The translations under genes and the position numbers were made by a program. A stretch of DNA of 64,000 nt from Rhipidocladum racemiflorum (Eukaryota > Streptophyta > Magnoliopsida > Poales > Poaceae): the NCBI GenBank assembly GCA_036346355.1, contig CM070569.1, positions 60,288,561 to 60,352,560 of the forward strand, in the 5' to 3' direction. This document shows, one piece after another, positions 45,176-55,955 of this stretch; position 1 is the first letter of the stretch, and every line of letters starts with the position of its first letter. The notes beneath the pieces are model-generated. The model saw only the letters and a list, made by a program, of their open reading frames with translations, did no database searches and was not told where the DNA came from.

Positions 45176-46440
45176 GGTGGGCACTCCATCGAATTGAATT
45201 GTTCTCTTTTGTTGCGGAACTCTTGTGAGAAAAGTTGCATAAATTCTTCTCCAGTTAGTGACCATTGGTTTTCTACACGGAATATTTGGATTTCTACACG
45301 AAATATTTGAAACCTCTCTCTTTATTAGATTGATTGTTTCTGCCCTATATATATAGTGGAGGACCCTTGGAGATTAATTCGGATTTGCCCACCAATAAAT
45401 ATATGTCTCCTAGAATCCACGAGCGACCAGGATGTCCACATCAGCGCGCGGGCGTTCGCGACCAATCACCGCTTGGAGCGTTGTCACCGTCCGATCGAAT
45501 CGAAGCCACACTGACCCGTGCGATGAATATTTGCGCGTCATGGCCTCGGTTCTTTTGGAGCGCTCCACGTGACGTGATGTTTGTGCCTGGAATACTCTAG
45601 GTGCTTCTCTCCTCACTCCATCCACTCCCCTTCACCCGACCGCATCGCCGTCGCCTCCGCCGCTCCTCCCCGCGCCCTCGCCCTTTCCCTCCTTCTTCCC
45701 CCATTCCTAGCCATGGCCGAATGCCTCTAGTTCCTCCCCACCTCCTAAGCCTGCCTTGTCGGATCCGGCGGCGAGGTCATGTGCCTGGCCAGCAGCCATC
45801 TCCCCTGAATCAGCCAGAGGAAACTTCCCCCAAATTTTTTGCTGCCAAGAACACCACCCTCCTCGTCGTGCTCTTCTACCACGATGACCTCACCTGGCCC
45901 CAAGCGCACCCCACCCTTCCTCTGCCACCACGCCAACCCTTGCTCACTGGCTCAGCCTCGACACAAGTCGGATCTGTGTGAAGTTACTTGCTCAGTTGCC
46001 ATCAGTGGCCTATTGGGAGCCTCGGTGCTTCTTTTTTATTTTCTTGTTTCTAGATTTGCGTGAGTTTTTCGCTCGTGCCCGCCGTCTCAGCCTTGACACA
46101 GGCCAGGTCTGTGCGGAGTTACTTGCTCAGCTGCCGTCGGTGGCCTATTAGGAGCCCGGATACTTCTTTTTTATTTTATTGTTTCTAGGTTCACCTGAGT
46201 TTACTCTTGTTTATTGGTCTCCTTTTTGTGCTTGGATGCAGCTCGGTGTTCCTTCCTTCATTGGCACCGACGAGGGATTGGGAGGACGGTGCCTCCCAGG
46301 CGTTACATCCATGTAAGGTTGCTTGCTCCGTTGCTCGTTGTCTTCTAGAGGCAAAACCAAAAAAAAGAAGAAAATTACAGGAGAAGCTCCAAAATCAGAT
46401 AGACCTCAATCATCTGGATTTATGTGACATATACTGCAGG
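45176..46440. other. GC-rich region without recognised gene
   Basis: An ATG-containing block at 45713-45980 reads through FFAAKNTTLLVVLFYHDDLT in one frame but matches no family I know and has an early stop. A 130-bp unit with GTTACTTGCTCAG and GTGGCCTATT is tandemly duplicated at about 45955-46075 and 46085-46205. It may be a decayed gene or a retroelement leader. Confidence 0.4.
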
Positions 46441-46901
46441 GTGAGAAAACCCTATTAGATCTTAGGGTGGACTAACACATGAACTAGTCTACAACATGAT
46501 CACAAGGAAAATTACTAATGTGGAATATAAATCACTAGAACTGACCCAGTGATGAAGATGAGGCCATTAGCTCGGTTGGTGGTGTTCTTGAACGTCGGTG
46601 AAGGAGGGAAGTAGATCGGTGATGAGAAAGAAGGCACCGTGATCTTCACGGTGATGGCGACTGTCTTTGTCACCCTCAACGCCGCTAACCCAGATCTGAT
46701 GGGATTGTCGGGAGTGGCAAACTCAGGACAATAGTCAATAAACTGAGTGTCAGCTTCTCCCTTCTTTTTTGTAGCGTTGGCTAATGGGACCGAAACCAAA
46801 AGTTGTTGGTGCGCTCCCAATCAATGTGCGTTGTGAGTTGTGGTGGCCCTTAGATCCGAGATTTTTTGTCTTTTAGCTTCAAGCCGAGATCACCACTAAC
46901 A
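46440..46901 (-). repeat. Copia 3' LTR (left edge approximate)
   Basis: On the minus strand the copia coding part is followed by a polypurine tract AGTGGGAGAA at 46902-46911 and an LTR start TGTTAGTGGTGATCTCGG. The far end was not located. Confidence 0.5.
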
Positions 46902-47093
46902 TTCTCCCACTTGATCGAAAGGCTAATATCATAAGTTCACACTCAACAAAACAACACACCAAGATAAAGTATTACAGCGGTTAATAAAGCCACCGCTGAA
47001 ACCCCAGTATCTATAGTGCACCACTCTATCTCGATAGGATAATTACTTATTTTTAACGGGAGTTGGTTTTGTTCTTATGGTCCTCATTTCCAG

Positions 47094-49027
47094 AATCAGA
47101 AGCTTTCCAATAAACCCATGCCGGCAACATGCTCACAAAAGAGACTGGGTGGTAAGCCTTTAGTAAGTAGATCCACAAGCATAGACTTAATACTTATATG
47201 CTTGACATCAATTGTTTGATTCTGGATTCTATCCTTCACAGCATGATACTTAATGTCAATGTGTTTGGCAGCACCACTTGACTTGTTGTTATTTGAATAG
47301 AAAACTACGGTCATATTATCGTAGTATATAGGACGTGATTTAGAAATACTCTCTACCACTCTTAATCTCGTGATAAAATTCTTAAGCCATACAGCCTGCC
47401 CAGTAGCCTCATAACATGCCACAAACTTAACCTGCATCATTGATGATATAGTAAGAGATTTGTTGGGGATTGGATAATTACCATAATGCCCCGACGGCCG
47501 GGCCCGTCCCGACCATGCGTGCCCTCGGAGGTCGTTCCCGAAGATGGCCCAAGAAGATCGAGTATGGTTGCTCGGCCAGCCCATCCGACATGAGTTCCTT
47601 GCCCGGCTAGTGTCCGAGCACGGGACCCAAGCATACCTGCTCGGGCCAGGATCAAATTAGCTTGGCCCTAGCTCATGCGCGGGATGCATGGTCAGACGGG
47701 CGTGGTCGACGGTTACGCCGGAGTAGCGATGATCGCGCCATTATGTAGGGTCGTTGCGCACATGACAAAGACGTGGCGTAGATTTAGGATTCGGTTGCAG
47801 CCATGATAGCCGCAGTCAAACGTTCGTGGCTTGAGCTGTAATCAACGGGATACCCCTATAAACTATAAATACTTCTTAAGCATGTAGGAGGGGAGGATTC
47901 ATCTCGGCACTTAGACACACCTTCTTTGAAATATACGCAATACACACTATGCTGGAGTAGGGTTATTATATCCCCAGTGAGAGGCCCGAACCAGGACAAA
48001 TCCCCGTGTCATTCCCTGAATGTTCTTGGTCCCGGGCTATTAGAGCATCCTTCGGAAGCAACCCTTCACGCGAGAAGGGGACATGGTTGATCTCCCAATC
48101 AACTAAGTAAGCTCGGCAGGGGCCCATTCCCCAATCATCGACAAGATTGTTTGGAGCTTTTCCACGAAATGGCTCCTTCCGCAAGTGTGAAGATATAACC
48201 TGATGTGGATTTCTTAGTATCAACACAACCCACAAAGTCAGCATCCAAATAACGCACAACCTCAAGGGTGTTAGACTTCTTATATGTGAGCATGAAATGC
48301 TTAGTGCCCTGCATATAACGCAAAGCTTTCTTAACAGCTTTCCAATGGTCCAGCTCTAGATTTGATTGATATCTGCCAAACATCTCGGTTACGAATGCTA
48401 AATCAGGGCGAGTACAAACTTGAGCATACATAATACTTCCGACAGCTGAAGCGTAAGGAATCCCCTTCATCTGATCAGTTTCTAATTAATCCCTTGGACA
48501 TTGGAATGTTCCAAACTTATCGCCCTTAACAATAGGAGCAAGCTTGGTAGAGCAGTTATGCATATTGTATCTCTTAAGCACTCTATCAATATATGCCTTT
48601 TGGGATATGCCTAATATTCCTTTAGACCTATCTCGATGAATCTCAATGCCCAAAATATAAGAGGCATCACCAATATCCTTCATGTCAAAGTTAGCGGAAA
48701 CAAATCTCTTAGTCTCATACAGCATAACCTTATTGCTGCTAGCCAATAGATATCATCCACATAAAGTACTAAGAAAGTAAATTTGCTCCCCTTAATCTTA
48801 ATGTATATGCAATTGCTCACTTCATTTTCTTTGAAACCAAAATTTCTTATGGTCTCATCGAACTTAAGCTACCATTGTCTAGACACTTATTTTAGTCCAT
48901 AGATGTATTTCTTAAGTCGACATTCTATATGTTCCTTGTCTTCCATGATAAAATATTCCGGTTGAGCCATGTAAACATTCTCATGCAAGTCACCATTAAG
49001 AAACACAGTTTTAACATCCATCATGCA
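47094..49027 (-). pseudogene. Ty1/copia pol remnant (RT and RNase H)
   Basis: The minus strand carries copia reverse transcriptase: MDVKTVFLNGDLHENVYMAQ, KKYIYGLK, YETKRFVSANFDMKDIGDAS, YILGIEIHRDRSKGILGISQ, then MKGIPYASAVGSIMYAQVCT, RPDLAF and RNase H with VRYLDADFVGCVDTKKSTSG, GAISWKSSKQ, ending KSMLVDLLTKGLPPS. It is split by the solo LTR at 47461-48143; removing that insert and one AGATT restores the frame from WKSSKQS to LTISSMMQVKFVACYEA. Other frameshifts and stops exist and the RT start is cut at about 49027, where hAT sequence begins. Confidence 0.9.
47461..48143 (+). mobile_element. Solo LTR, 683 bp, inserted in copia RNase H
   Basis: TGTTGGGGATTGG at the left and AATCATCGACA at the right are flanked by a perfect 5-bp duplication AGATT (47456-47460, 48144-48148). 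A TATA box CTATAAATAC lies near 47863 and is followed by a U5-like CAGTGAGAGGCCCGAACCAG at 47978. There is no internal domain, so it is a solo LTR, plus orientation by the TATA box. Confidence 0.92.
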
Positions 49028-49036
49028 AGCACAATG

Positions 49037-50261
49037 ATGGATGGCATTTGGGAATGAGACGCCGATGTTGCAGAAGTACGCTATGAGGCTGGTGTTATAG
49101 TGTGCATTGTCCAGCAGATGCGAGCGAAATTGGAGCATGTTTGCCTTAGTGTACACGCAGCTAAGGAACCGATTAAGTTACGCAAAGCTCCATAAGCTCA
49201 TGTTCGTCCACTACAATCTCCGACTTCGGCTACGGGACTATGAATCGACTCGCGATGCACAAAACGTTGACCCATTCAATCACCTCATTGAGGATGCGAT
49301 GCATTCTGGTAGGGACCCAATTGCAGATTGGTTCGATTCATCCATGTTTGGATTGGAGCCTCTGCTTGATGAAGACACTAGGTACGACCTGCCCCTGCTG
49401 GCCAGATTTGTGGTTGACAGCATGCCGGAGGCAAAGCTCAAAAATACCACAGGTAACGCATAATTATGTCTTGTTAAACTTGTTAGGCATGTACATGTGA
49501 CATCTCACAACTTGTTATTTTGAATTGGATGCAGGTGGAAAAAGCTTCCCAAATTTGACTAAGTTCTCGATGGATGACACACACAGGTAAGAGGAAGCGT
49601 GCCACCGATGACGACTTGCTAGCGGGTGCTTTAGGTGGGTTTGCAAAGTTGTCGGCTAGTCCGTGTGGCAAGGGAAAAGGATAGGCAAGAAGTGACAGTG
49701 AGCCAGATGTGGACAGTGACGACAAAACACACTACCAAAAGTCCGTCGATAGCAACTCGGCGATAGACTCTAAAGGCGACGATGCTCGCTACTCCCTCTG
49801 ACCCTGCTCACGGCCATGAACACCGGGAGGATCGCAACATAGGGAAACTGCCCCGAGGAAGGGCTCACAAAAAGTAGACCCGCAGTATGGGGAAGGGCAT
49901 GACCACTGTTGGGGGTGGACAACAAGTAGGACAGCCTCAGAATGATATAGTCTCGTGGTCTAGCAGCCATTGGGGCTTCCCCATAAAGCAACCTGGGTGC
50001 CCCATGTTAGGGCACGGCTTGATGACCTACAGAGGTGATCAGGGTATGAACGGTCACTGCCAGAGTCACAACGGATCGAGCATGTCATCGTTGTTTGACT
50101 ACACTGATCTCTACACCGATCCATACACACGACATATGCCTACCATGTACTTGCACCAGTTAAAGCGTATGTCTACCAGGTATAGACACCACAAATTTTG
50201 CTGAAATTTTAAATTTCGGTGGGTGCCGAAATAAAACCATAAAATAAAATTTGAAACCTTG
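49037..50261 (+). pseudogene. hAT transposase C-terminal remnant with element end
   Basis: The frame reads MAFGNETPMLQKYAMRLVL, a TAG, then CALSSRCERNWSMFALVYTQ, LRNRLSYAKLHKLMFVHYNL: the hAT C-terminal dimerisation domain with its CERNWS and RNRL-x-KLHKL motifs. Further right the frame 49887-50204 ends DYTDLYTDPYTRHMP, plausible as the C-terminus. The element ends TAAAATTTGAAACCTTG at 50261, the same terminus as the dispersed repeats at 43244-45175, linking them as a family. The N-terminal BED finger and catalytic core are missing; the left side abuts the truncated copia. Confidence 0.8.
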
Positions 50262-50395
50262 AGCTCAGTTGGTAAAACTACAGGTTCGATTCCCCTTGTA
50301 GCAAATTTTTTTAGAAAACTAATGTTGAGACCGGAGTCGATCCTGTAACCTGTGGGAGTGCACAGCGTCTACGGACCAACTCAACTTACCTCACC
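50262..50395. repeat. tRNA-like inverted pair, possible SINE head
   Basis: Plus strand: A-box-like GAGCTCAGTTGG (50261) and B-box-like GGTTCGATTCC (50283), too close for a tRNA. Minus strand: GTTGAGTTGG (50376-50385) and GGATCGACTCC (50333-50343) at about tRNA spacing. No cloverleaf could be drawn, so this is a possible tRNA-derived SINE fragment, not a tRNA. Confidence 0.3.
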
Positions 50396-50409
50396 TCACG
50401 CAATGGCAT

Positions 50410-50592
50410 CAAGTTGAAATTTTTTTCTAGCCCTAGGTGACAAATTACAGGGACCAAAATTTTGATGATTTAGATCGAAATCTCAAAAATTCTATTAAAA
50501 ACCGAATTTTAATTTTAATTTTTGGATTTCATTCAAAATTTTAAAATTCGATTACCTCTAATATATAATCCAAAACTAAAATTTGGAACTTG
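50410..50592. mobile_element. Short hAT-like MITE of the CAAGnTTnAAAT family
   Basis: Starts CAAGTTGAAATTTTTT and ends AAAATTTGGAACTTG; the interior has GATCGAAATCTC and ATTTTTGGATTTC words like the larger relatives. No duplication recognised. Confidence 0.5.
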
Positions 50593-50682
50593 GTTCCACC
50601 GCGGACGAGTGGTCTACCAGTAACACGTCGACTAGAGATACGGCACTAAGCAAATAGCGTACTCATTCTGTGAATTCATTAA

Positions 50683-50906
50683 GGGTGCATATCCTGTGCA
50701 CATATTCATCCTGTGCACATATGCAATAATTAAATCTGAGCCGTCCAGACCTCATCCAACGGTGGCTTCATCGGGGTGGAAATTGCAAAATGTGACAGAT
50801 TTGCAATTTCCACCCTGACAGAGCCACCGTTGGATGAGGTCTGGACGGCTCGGATTTAATTATTGCATATGTGCACATGATGGATATGTGCACAAGATAT
50901 GTAGCC
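50683..50906. mobile_element. Mutator-type hairpin MITE, 224 bp
   Basis: Two near-perfect arms (50683-50787 and 50802-50906) face each other around a 14-bp loop. Termini are GGGTGCATATCCTG and its near complement ending ATGTAGCC. A perfect 9-bp duplication ATTCATTAA flanks it at 50674-50682 and 50907-50915; 9 bp is the Mutator-superfamily signature. A transcript would form a long double-stranded stem. Confidence 0.9.
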
Positions 50907-51234
50907 ATTCATTAAAGCGGGGCACAAGAAAAGAACTACTCATTTCGTCCAAACTTATAGGACGCACTTTCTCTTTATATATAGACTAATGACGTATTAA
51001 ACTAGACTATCTTTAATTATTATCTCGAAGAATTATATTTAATGAATGCATGTAGAAAATATGATTAAATAAATCTAGATATTTATTAAAGGTACAATAG
51101 AAACATCACATAAATTTGTATTATAATATGAAATACTCTATATTTACGAAGAACACCATTAAAAAAATACACCCTATAAACTTAAATAAACGAGGTAATT
51201 CAGTCGTCGTACTAAACTTTGTGATGTATATATA

Positions 51235-51750
51235 TTTTTAAAATGAATAGCAGGAGCTCTGCCTTGCATTAAACGGGATGGAAATAAGTACAAGTATAGG
51301 AACGCATAACAGAATGTGCGAGCTACAGAGGTTCAAAGAAAACCATGGCCCGGTGCAGGGACAAAGCTGGAGATTACAACATAAAGACTGAAACAAGAAT
51401 AGCAAAAGGTTTCAAACTGTTAGGCCAGGCTTGAGAGCCGTCGATTCGCCATGTCGTTGCTTTCCCAGGAAACGGCGCTGGCCGCAGGAATGCCGCAGGG
51501 AGCAAAGAGCATTTTGTCAAGCATTTTTCAATATGGCTCGTCGGCTCTAAACATTTTCGAAGATATCGTCGAAGCCCATCTGCACGGTTTGATATGAGCT
51601 GTTGTGTAGTATAATCTCGTCGATCTTCTTGCTGTGCTGAGAACCTAAGTTCAGACAATCGTGGTCCCATCATCACGTAGACACGCTGACTAAACTTTGT
51701 GATGCATGTGAAAGCAACAAGATGGAAGTGTCCTCGACGGGAGATAAGCA
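51235..51750 (-). mobile_element. LINE 3' end remnant
   Basis: The minus-strand end TTAATGCAAGGCAGAGCTCC near 51255-51275 followed by AT-rich DNA is the usual 3' terminus of grass LINEs. An open frame of 125 residues at 51374-51751 shows no reverse-transcriptase motif. Truncated, as most LINE copies are. Confidence 0.5.
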
Positions 51751-51779
51751 AAAAGTTGCGAAAGGGTAATGGACAGAAT

Positions 51780-54530
51780 CCGAAGAGGGCATGGAGTGAA
51801 CTTTAGCCGCGCAACGTCGTCAACGTTGCTATAGCCTCATATGACGATGGTTTTTTAGCTCCTCTATGTGACGCAGTAAATTGGATTGGACCACGCTGAC
51901 CAATCGACTAATTCAAGTAAATTTCGTAAGAATATAAATTTTATGGTGTGGCGATCCGTATAATTAACTTAGGATAACAGCAGCAACATCATCATTACTC
52001 TGAGATAATTATACGAATCTCGATATACTAGCTAATTAAAATATCAAGCGCACCCGATATTTTATCAGCTAGTATACTGTATTCAGAGTGTTGCAACAAA
52101 ACAATAATGGGAGACTAAAATAAAAACTTTATTACAGTACATTGCCACGCATGGCTACAAGTTCAATTCATTAATTATACATTGGATCCAAGCACAACAA
52201 AAAAATATAATACAATAGCACTAATTACACTAAGACTGATGAAGTTGATGTATGGTCTGCCCAACACCCTAACCCTTATGGAAATCCTCCTCATAACCCT
52301 GGTATTGCGGGTGATCCTCACCCTAAGTGTCAACAATGCTAGGATCTAATCAAAAGGAGAAATAGCAAGAATGAGTATAGATATACGCAGAAAACATTAG
52401 TAGCAATGTGCAATTAATAAGAAAATAACTCTGCTTTTACCATAACATCACTTCCTCCTTCTCAATCCCTTTTTCTAAAATTAGGTTTTATTAAATTGAA
52501 AACGTTGCAAGTTTTAGTTTCAAAAGAAAGACTACAAACACTCGTATATGAGACAGACTAGCCTCTGTAGCCTTCAGTCCAAGAGACATGCATGAATTCA
52601 TGATTTTTAACCCTACGCAGGTTTATACCACTTTTTACATAGTTGCTCTGATTACTCAAAACCCAAGGTGTTTATTCTAGTCAAACGGTTGTATCTTCAA
52701 CCCTGCTGACTAAGAGTCTTTGACACGTTTCCGAGGATGTCCCCGCCGACTCGCAGCTAACAGTTGTACCATGCCACCATAGCAGTCATGATACTCTTCT
52801 CATGGCCTTTAAATATAGTGCTTCTAGGCTTAACGCTTTTGCCACATAGGCCTTAACGCTTTAATCAGTTGCCCTGATCTTATCGGTTTTGCCTTAACAA
52901 GTATTATCGGTAATACCAGTTTGGTTTAACCTATATGCCTTACCATATCCATACCGGTCTTACCACCCTAGTTATCTATTGCATACCCATTGTGGAAATA
53001 CAGTGTCTTTTATAGAACCACCTTCTCGGTGGTCATCAAAACTATGGTTGATACTTATTATACGGCCCATTGCAAGTGTTAGTTTGTTTAACCTTGTATT
53101 CTATCATATGTAGAGGGCCATGCTCAAAACTCAAAACATTCACAACTATGGGCACCCTCTACCCACCATATTACTATAAATGCAAGCAAACTGCTCCTTC
53201 AGCTGGACTTGCCATTCCTTCCACCATTCATTTAATTCCCCAGTTTCTCCTTTTTGATTTCAAAATAGATTTTTTGACATGCAAGTAATGACCATAGTAA
53301 ATTCAACATTTAATTTTCATAAAATCCATATTCAAAAATATGATCAATAAAACTTACCTAGAATTGTGTAATAATAATCGTCCTCACTCGGATTCCAAAA
53401 AAGTGTCTCTTGTCGGATTTGATTCGCTTCCTAAAATTCTGAAATATTATACTTCAAATGGTTATCAAATTACTACATGTTCTATGATGTTGATGTTCAA
53501 GACCCAGGGTTTCCTAGATCGATCGTACGAATGTAATTATGGTTGTCTTTATCTATAAAACAAGATTGAAAGGAGTAGAAAAGAACGAGGATTGTATTAT
53601 ATCACGAATGTTTTTATAGTGTATAAACAATTATTAAACTTCAACACTAACACACCATGCCTAAATCCTTGTGGGAGTATCATATTTATAGCGTCGAAGG
53701 GATGGCAATTGTCATCCTCAGAGAGGTGTCTTCCCATCAAAAGGTGTCTTTTGGTCAAAATGTGTCTTCTCATCGAGGAAGTGTCTTTTCATTAGAGGGA
53801 TGCCTCTTTATAGAGAGTAACTTTCAAGTGATTGTCTTACCTGTCAAAGAAAGCTTATTCCACACGTTATCCTTGCATAGAGGATTCCTTGCTGACCTAA
53901 ATCACGTCGGGGCAAAGGTTATCCTTTACCCGATCCTATCTAGGTTGGTGCGATTTTGTCCAACCTATAAAGATTTACAGGTCGGACCATTTTCGGCCTA
54001 GTAGAGGCTCATATCAGATACAAAAGATAAGTTTTCGTACAACCTATATTGTAGGTTGGGTAGTTTGTTTACGTGGTTAACGGTAACTTTGACCAAATAA
54101 TTGCGAGATATTTAATATCTCTTCATTTTATGGACTGTATTTATGAGGATGCGACTGGCTTCTAAAAAGCCATAATCATTTATGGGCCTTAGATAGATTA
54201 ACCGTCATCATATGGTGTCCAACCTTTCTCCTGATCTGATTGGAATTGATCTAGATAGATGGCTTGTTTTAGTTTAGGATTTATGAAGTGGTCGCATTTT
54301 AATTTTTGAGATACTTTAGCTTGATATAAACTAATATGGCGTGTGGTGATCTACGCGGTTTGTTAGAATTTTGGGTTGTGATTCCAGTTTAATAGTGGTA
54401 TAATTTTTTTCATTTGTAATTCTTTTGGCAGTTGTTAACTTTAATTCCTCTTTATTTATTTTCCCACTGGTATGTATTCACCTTTTCGCTTTTAGAAAAT
54501 TTACTAATGTCACTATAAATTCTTATCTGT
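51780..54530. other. Long AT-rich region, no gene recognised
   Basis: Several short frames exist without any domain. Part of 52600-53050 and 53650-54000 has the even composition of retroelement LTR or leader DNA, but no ends could be found. Confidence 0.4.
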
Positions 54531-54544
54531 ATTAGGGCTAGGGC

Positions 54545-54730
54545 TATTTGTTATTTACTTATTTGTTTTATCTTTTCTTTTCTTCTCCGAAATTTCTAAA
54601 TTCTTCTTCTTCCTTTTCCTTTTTCCTCTCTCCCCTTTTCTTTCCTCTCTTCTCTTTTTCTCCCTCCTCCCTTTTGTTTTTCTTTTCTTCCTCCCTTTTT
54701 TCCCCATTCGGCTGGTTCATCCCGGGTTCC
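54545..54730. repeat. Pyrimidine-rich tract
   Basis: About 180 bp almost entirely C and T (TTCTTCTTCC, CTCTCCCC words) on the plus strand; low-complexity, not coding. Confidence 0.75.
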
Positions 54731-54944
54731 ACTTTCTGAATAAAATTCATGAAATTTCACGAATTTCATTCGTACCTCTCGTAGTCGAAAAAGAAAACTA
54801 TTTCAAATTTCACTCAAATTTAAATTCAACAAATTTAAAAAATTTGAAAAAAAAATCTCTATAATTAGTATTAATAGCCTTATGACCTATGATGCGAATA
54901 TTATTTGAAAAAACGAAGTTTGGAGATGTTTTGAGCCATTCAAT

Positions 54945-55190
54945 TATATTTAGTAGCAATATTTGTCTCTTCTATGCTTTTCTTTTTTAAATTTGCACAA
55001 ATATTAAAGCATGAATGATTGGTAGATGATGATTACTTATCCCTTCGATTACTTCAAGATTTGTGCAACTTGTGTTGAAAGGAAAAGCGTAGAAGCACTG
55101 CTCTTTGTTGAATTATATTTAGTAACAATATTTGTTGAAGTATATTTAGTATCAATATTTGTTGAAGTATATTTAATACCAATACTTCCT
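54945..55190. repeat. Repeat paired with 22-125, plus a 30-bp minisatellite
   Basis: 54967-55080 is the inverted copy of 22-125. 55103-55190 has three tandem units of TTGTTGAATTATATTTAGTA type with drift, and further single units lie near 54950 and 55600-55645. Confidence 0.65.
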
Positions 55191-55640
55191 TGTAAAAAAA
55201 CCAACAATATGAGGCAAGAAGGGCACTATTCATAAAATCATGACCTATATTCAGAAAGTATATTTGAGTTTTTCTTAAAACCACAGGTAAACTGCTAAGA
55301 AATCATTAGACTAAATTAAAATCCCCAGTTTAACATGTCAACAATCAATATAGAATTATATGAGACCTCTAGTAATAAACCGTCTATCTTTTTTCTATTA
55401 TTTTGAGAGAGAGCCATATCATAACTAAATATTCAGCACGAATGCAAGTATTAAACAATCAACTATAGTGCATAAAAAATAAATGGAAATACATTATTAC
55501 AAGATTTGCAACAGCCTACAAAAATCATAGTTGAGCAAATAAGTGCAACATTTAAATCAGAATTTTGGATTACACCTCCACAACACACTGCATGTTTCAA
55601 TATTTGTTCAATTATATTTAGTAGCAATATTTGTTGAAGT
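55191..55640. other. AT-rich spacer
   Basis: No recognised feature apart from stray copies of the minisatellite unit. Confidence 0.4.
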
Positions 55641-55644
55641 AATT

Positions 55645-55955
55645 CTTTAAATATCATTTTTGGCCTTTAATGGCTTTTTACAAATTTTACAACAATTTTT
55701 TACAATGTTTTCCCAATTTGTTTTACATTTTCCTCTATTTTTTCAACTACTAGCAGTTTTTTTGAGCTTTTTGAGCGAATTTTGAGTCTTTTCGAGCAGT
55801 TTTCTTTCGAAAACCGCGAATTTTGCTTGGAGGTTTGACTAGATTTCAAATTCATTTGACTTTCGAACCGAGCAATTTTGAGCGATTTTTCGCGAATTTC
55901 GATACCGCCGAGACATCGAAATTTGAGTTCGAAACGAAAAGTGAAACCCTGGTTC
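55645..55955. repeat. TTTGAGC/TTTCGA-rich repeat ending in AAACCCTGG
   Basis: Resembles the hAT-like repeats in composition and ends GAAAAGTGAAACCCTGG, a possible transposon terminus; the left end is unclear. Confidence 0.4.

Noticed and set aside
45601..46063. Frame containing NTTLLVVLFYHDDLTWP
   Set aside because: Looks protein-like for about 25 residues but starts with an early stop, ends in repeats and matches no family I can name; left as unassigned.
50261..50293. tRNA gene
   Set aside because: A- and B-boxes are only about 10 bp apart and no acceptor stem can be paired.
54548..54750. Ser/Phe-rich frame and its Glu/Lys-rich complement
   Set aside because: Direct product of a pyrimidine tract.
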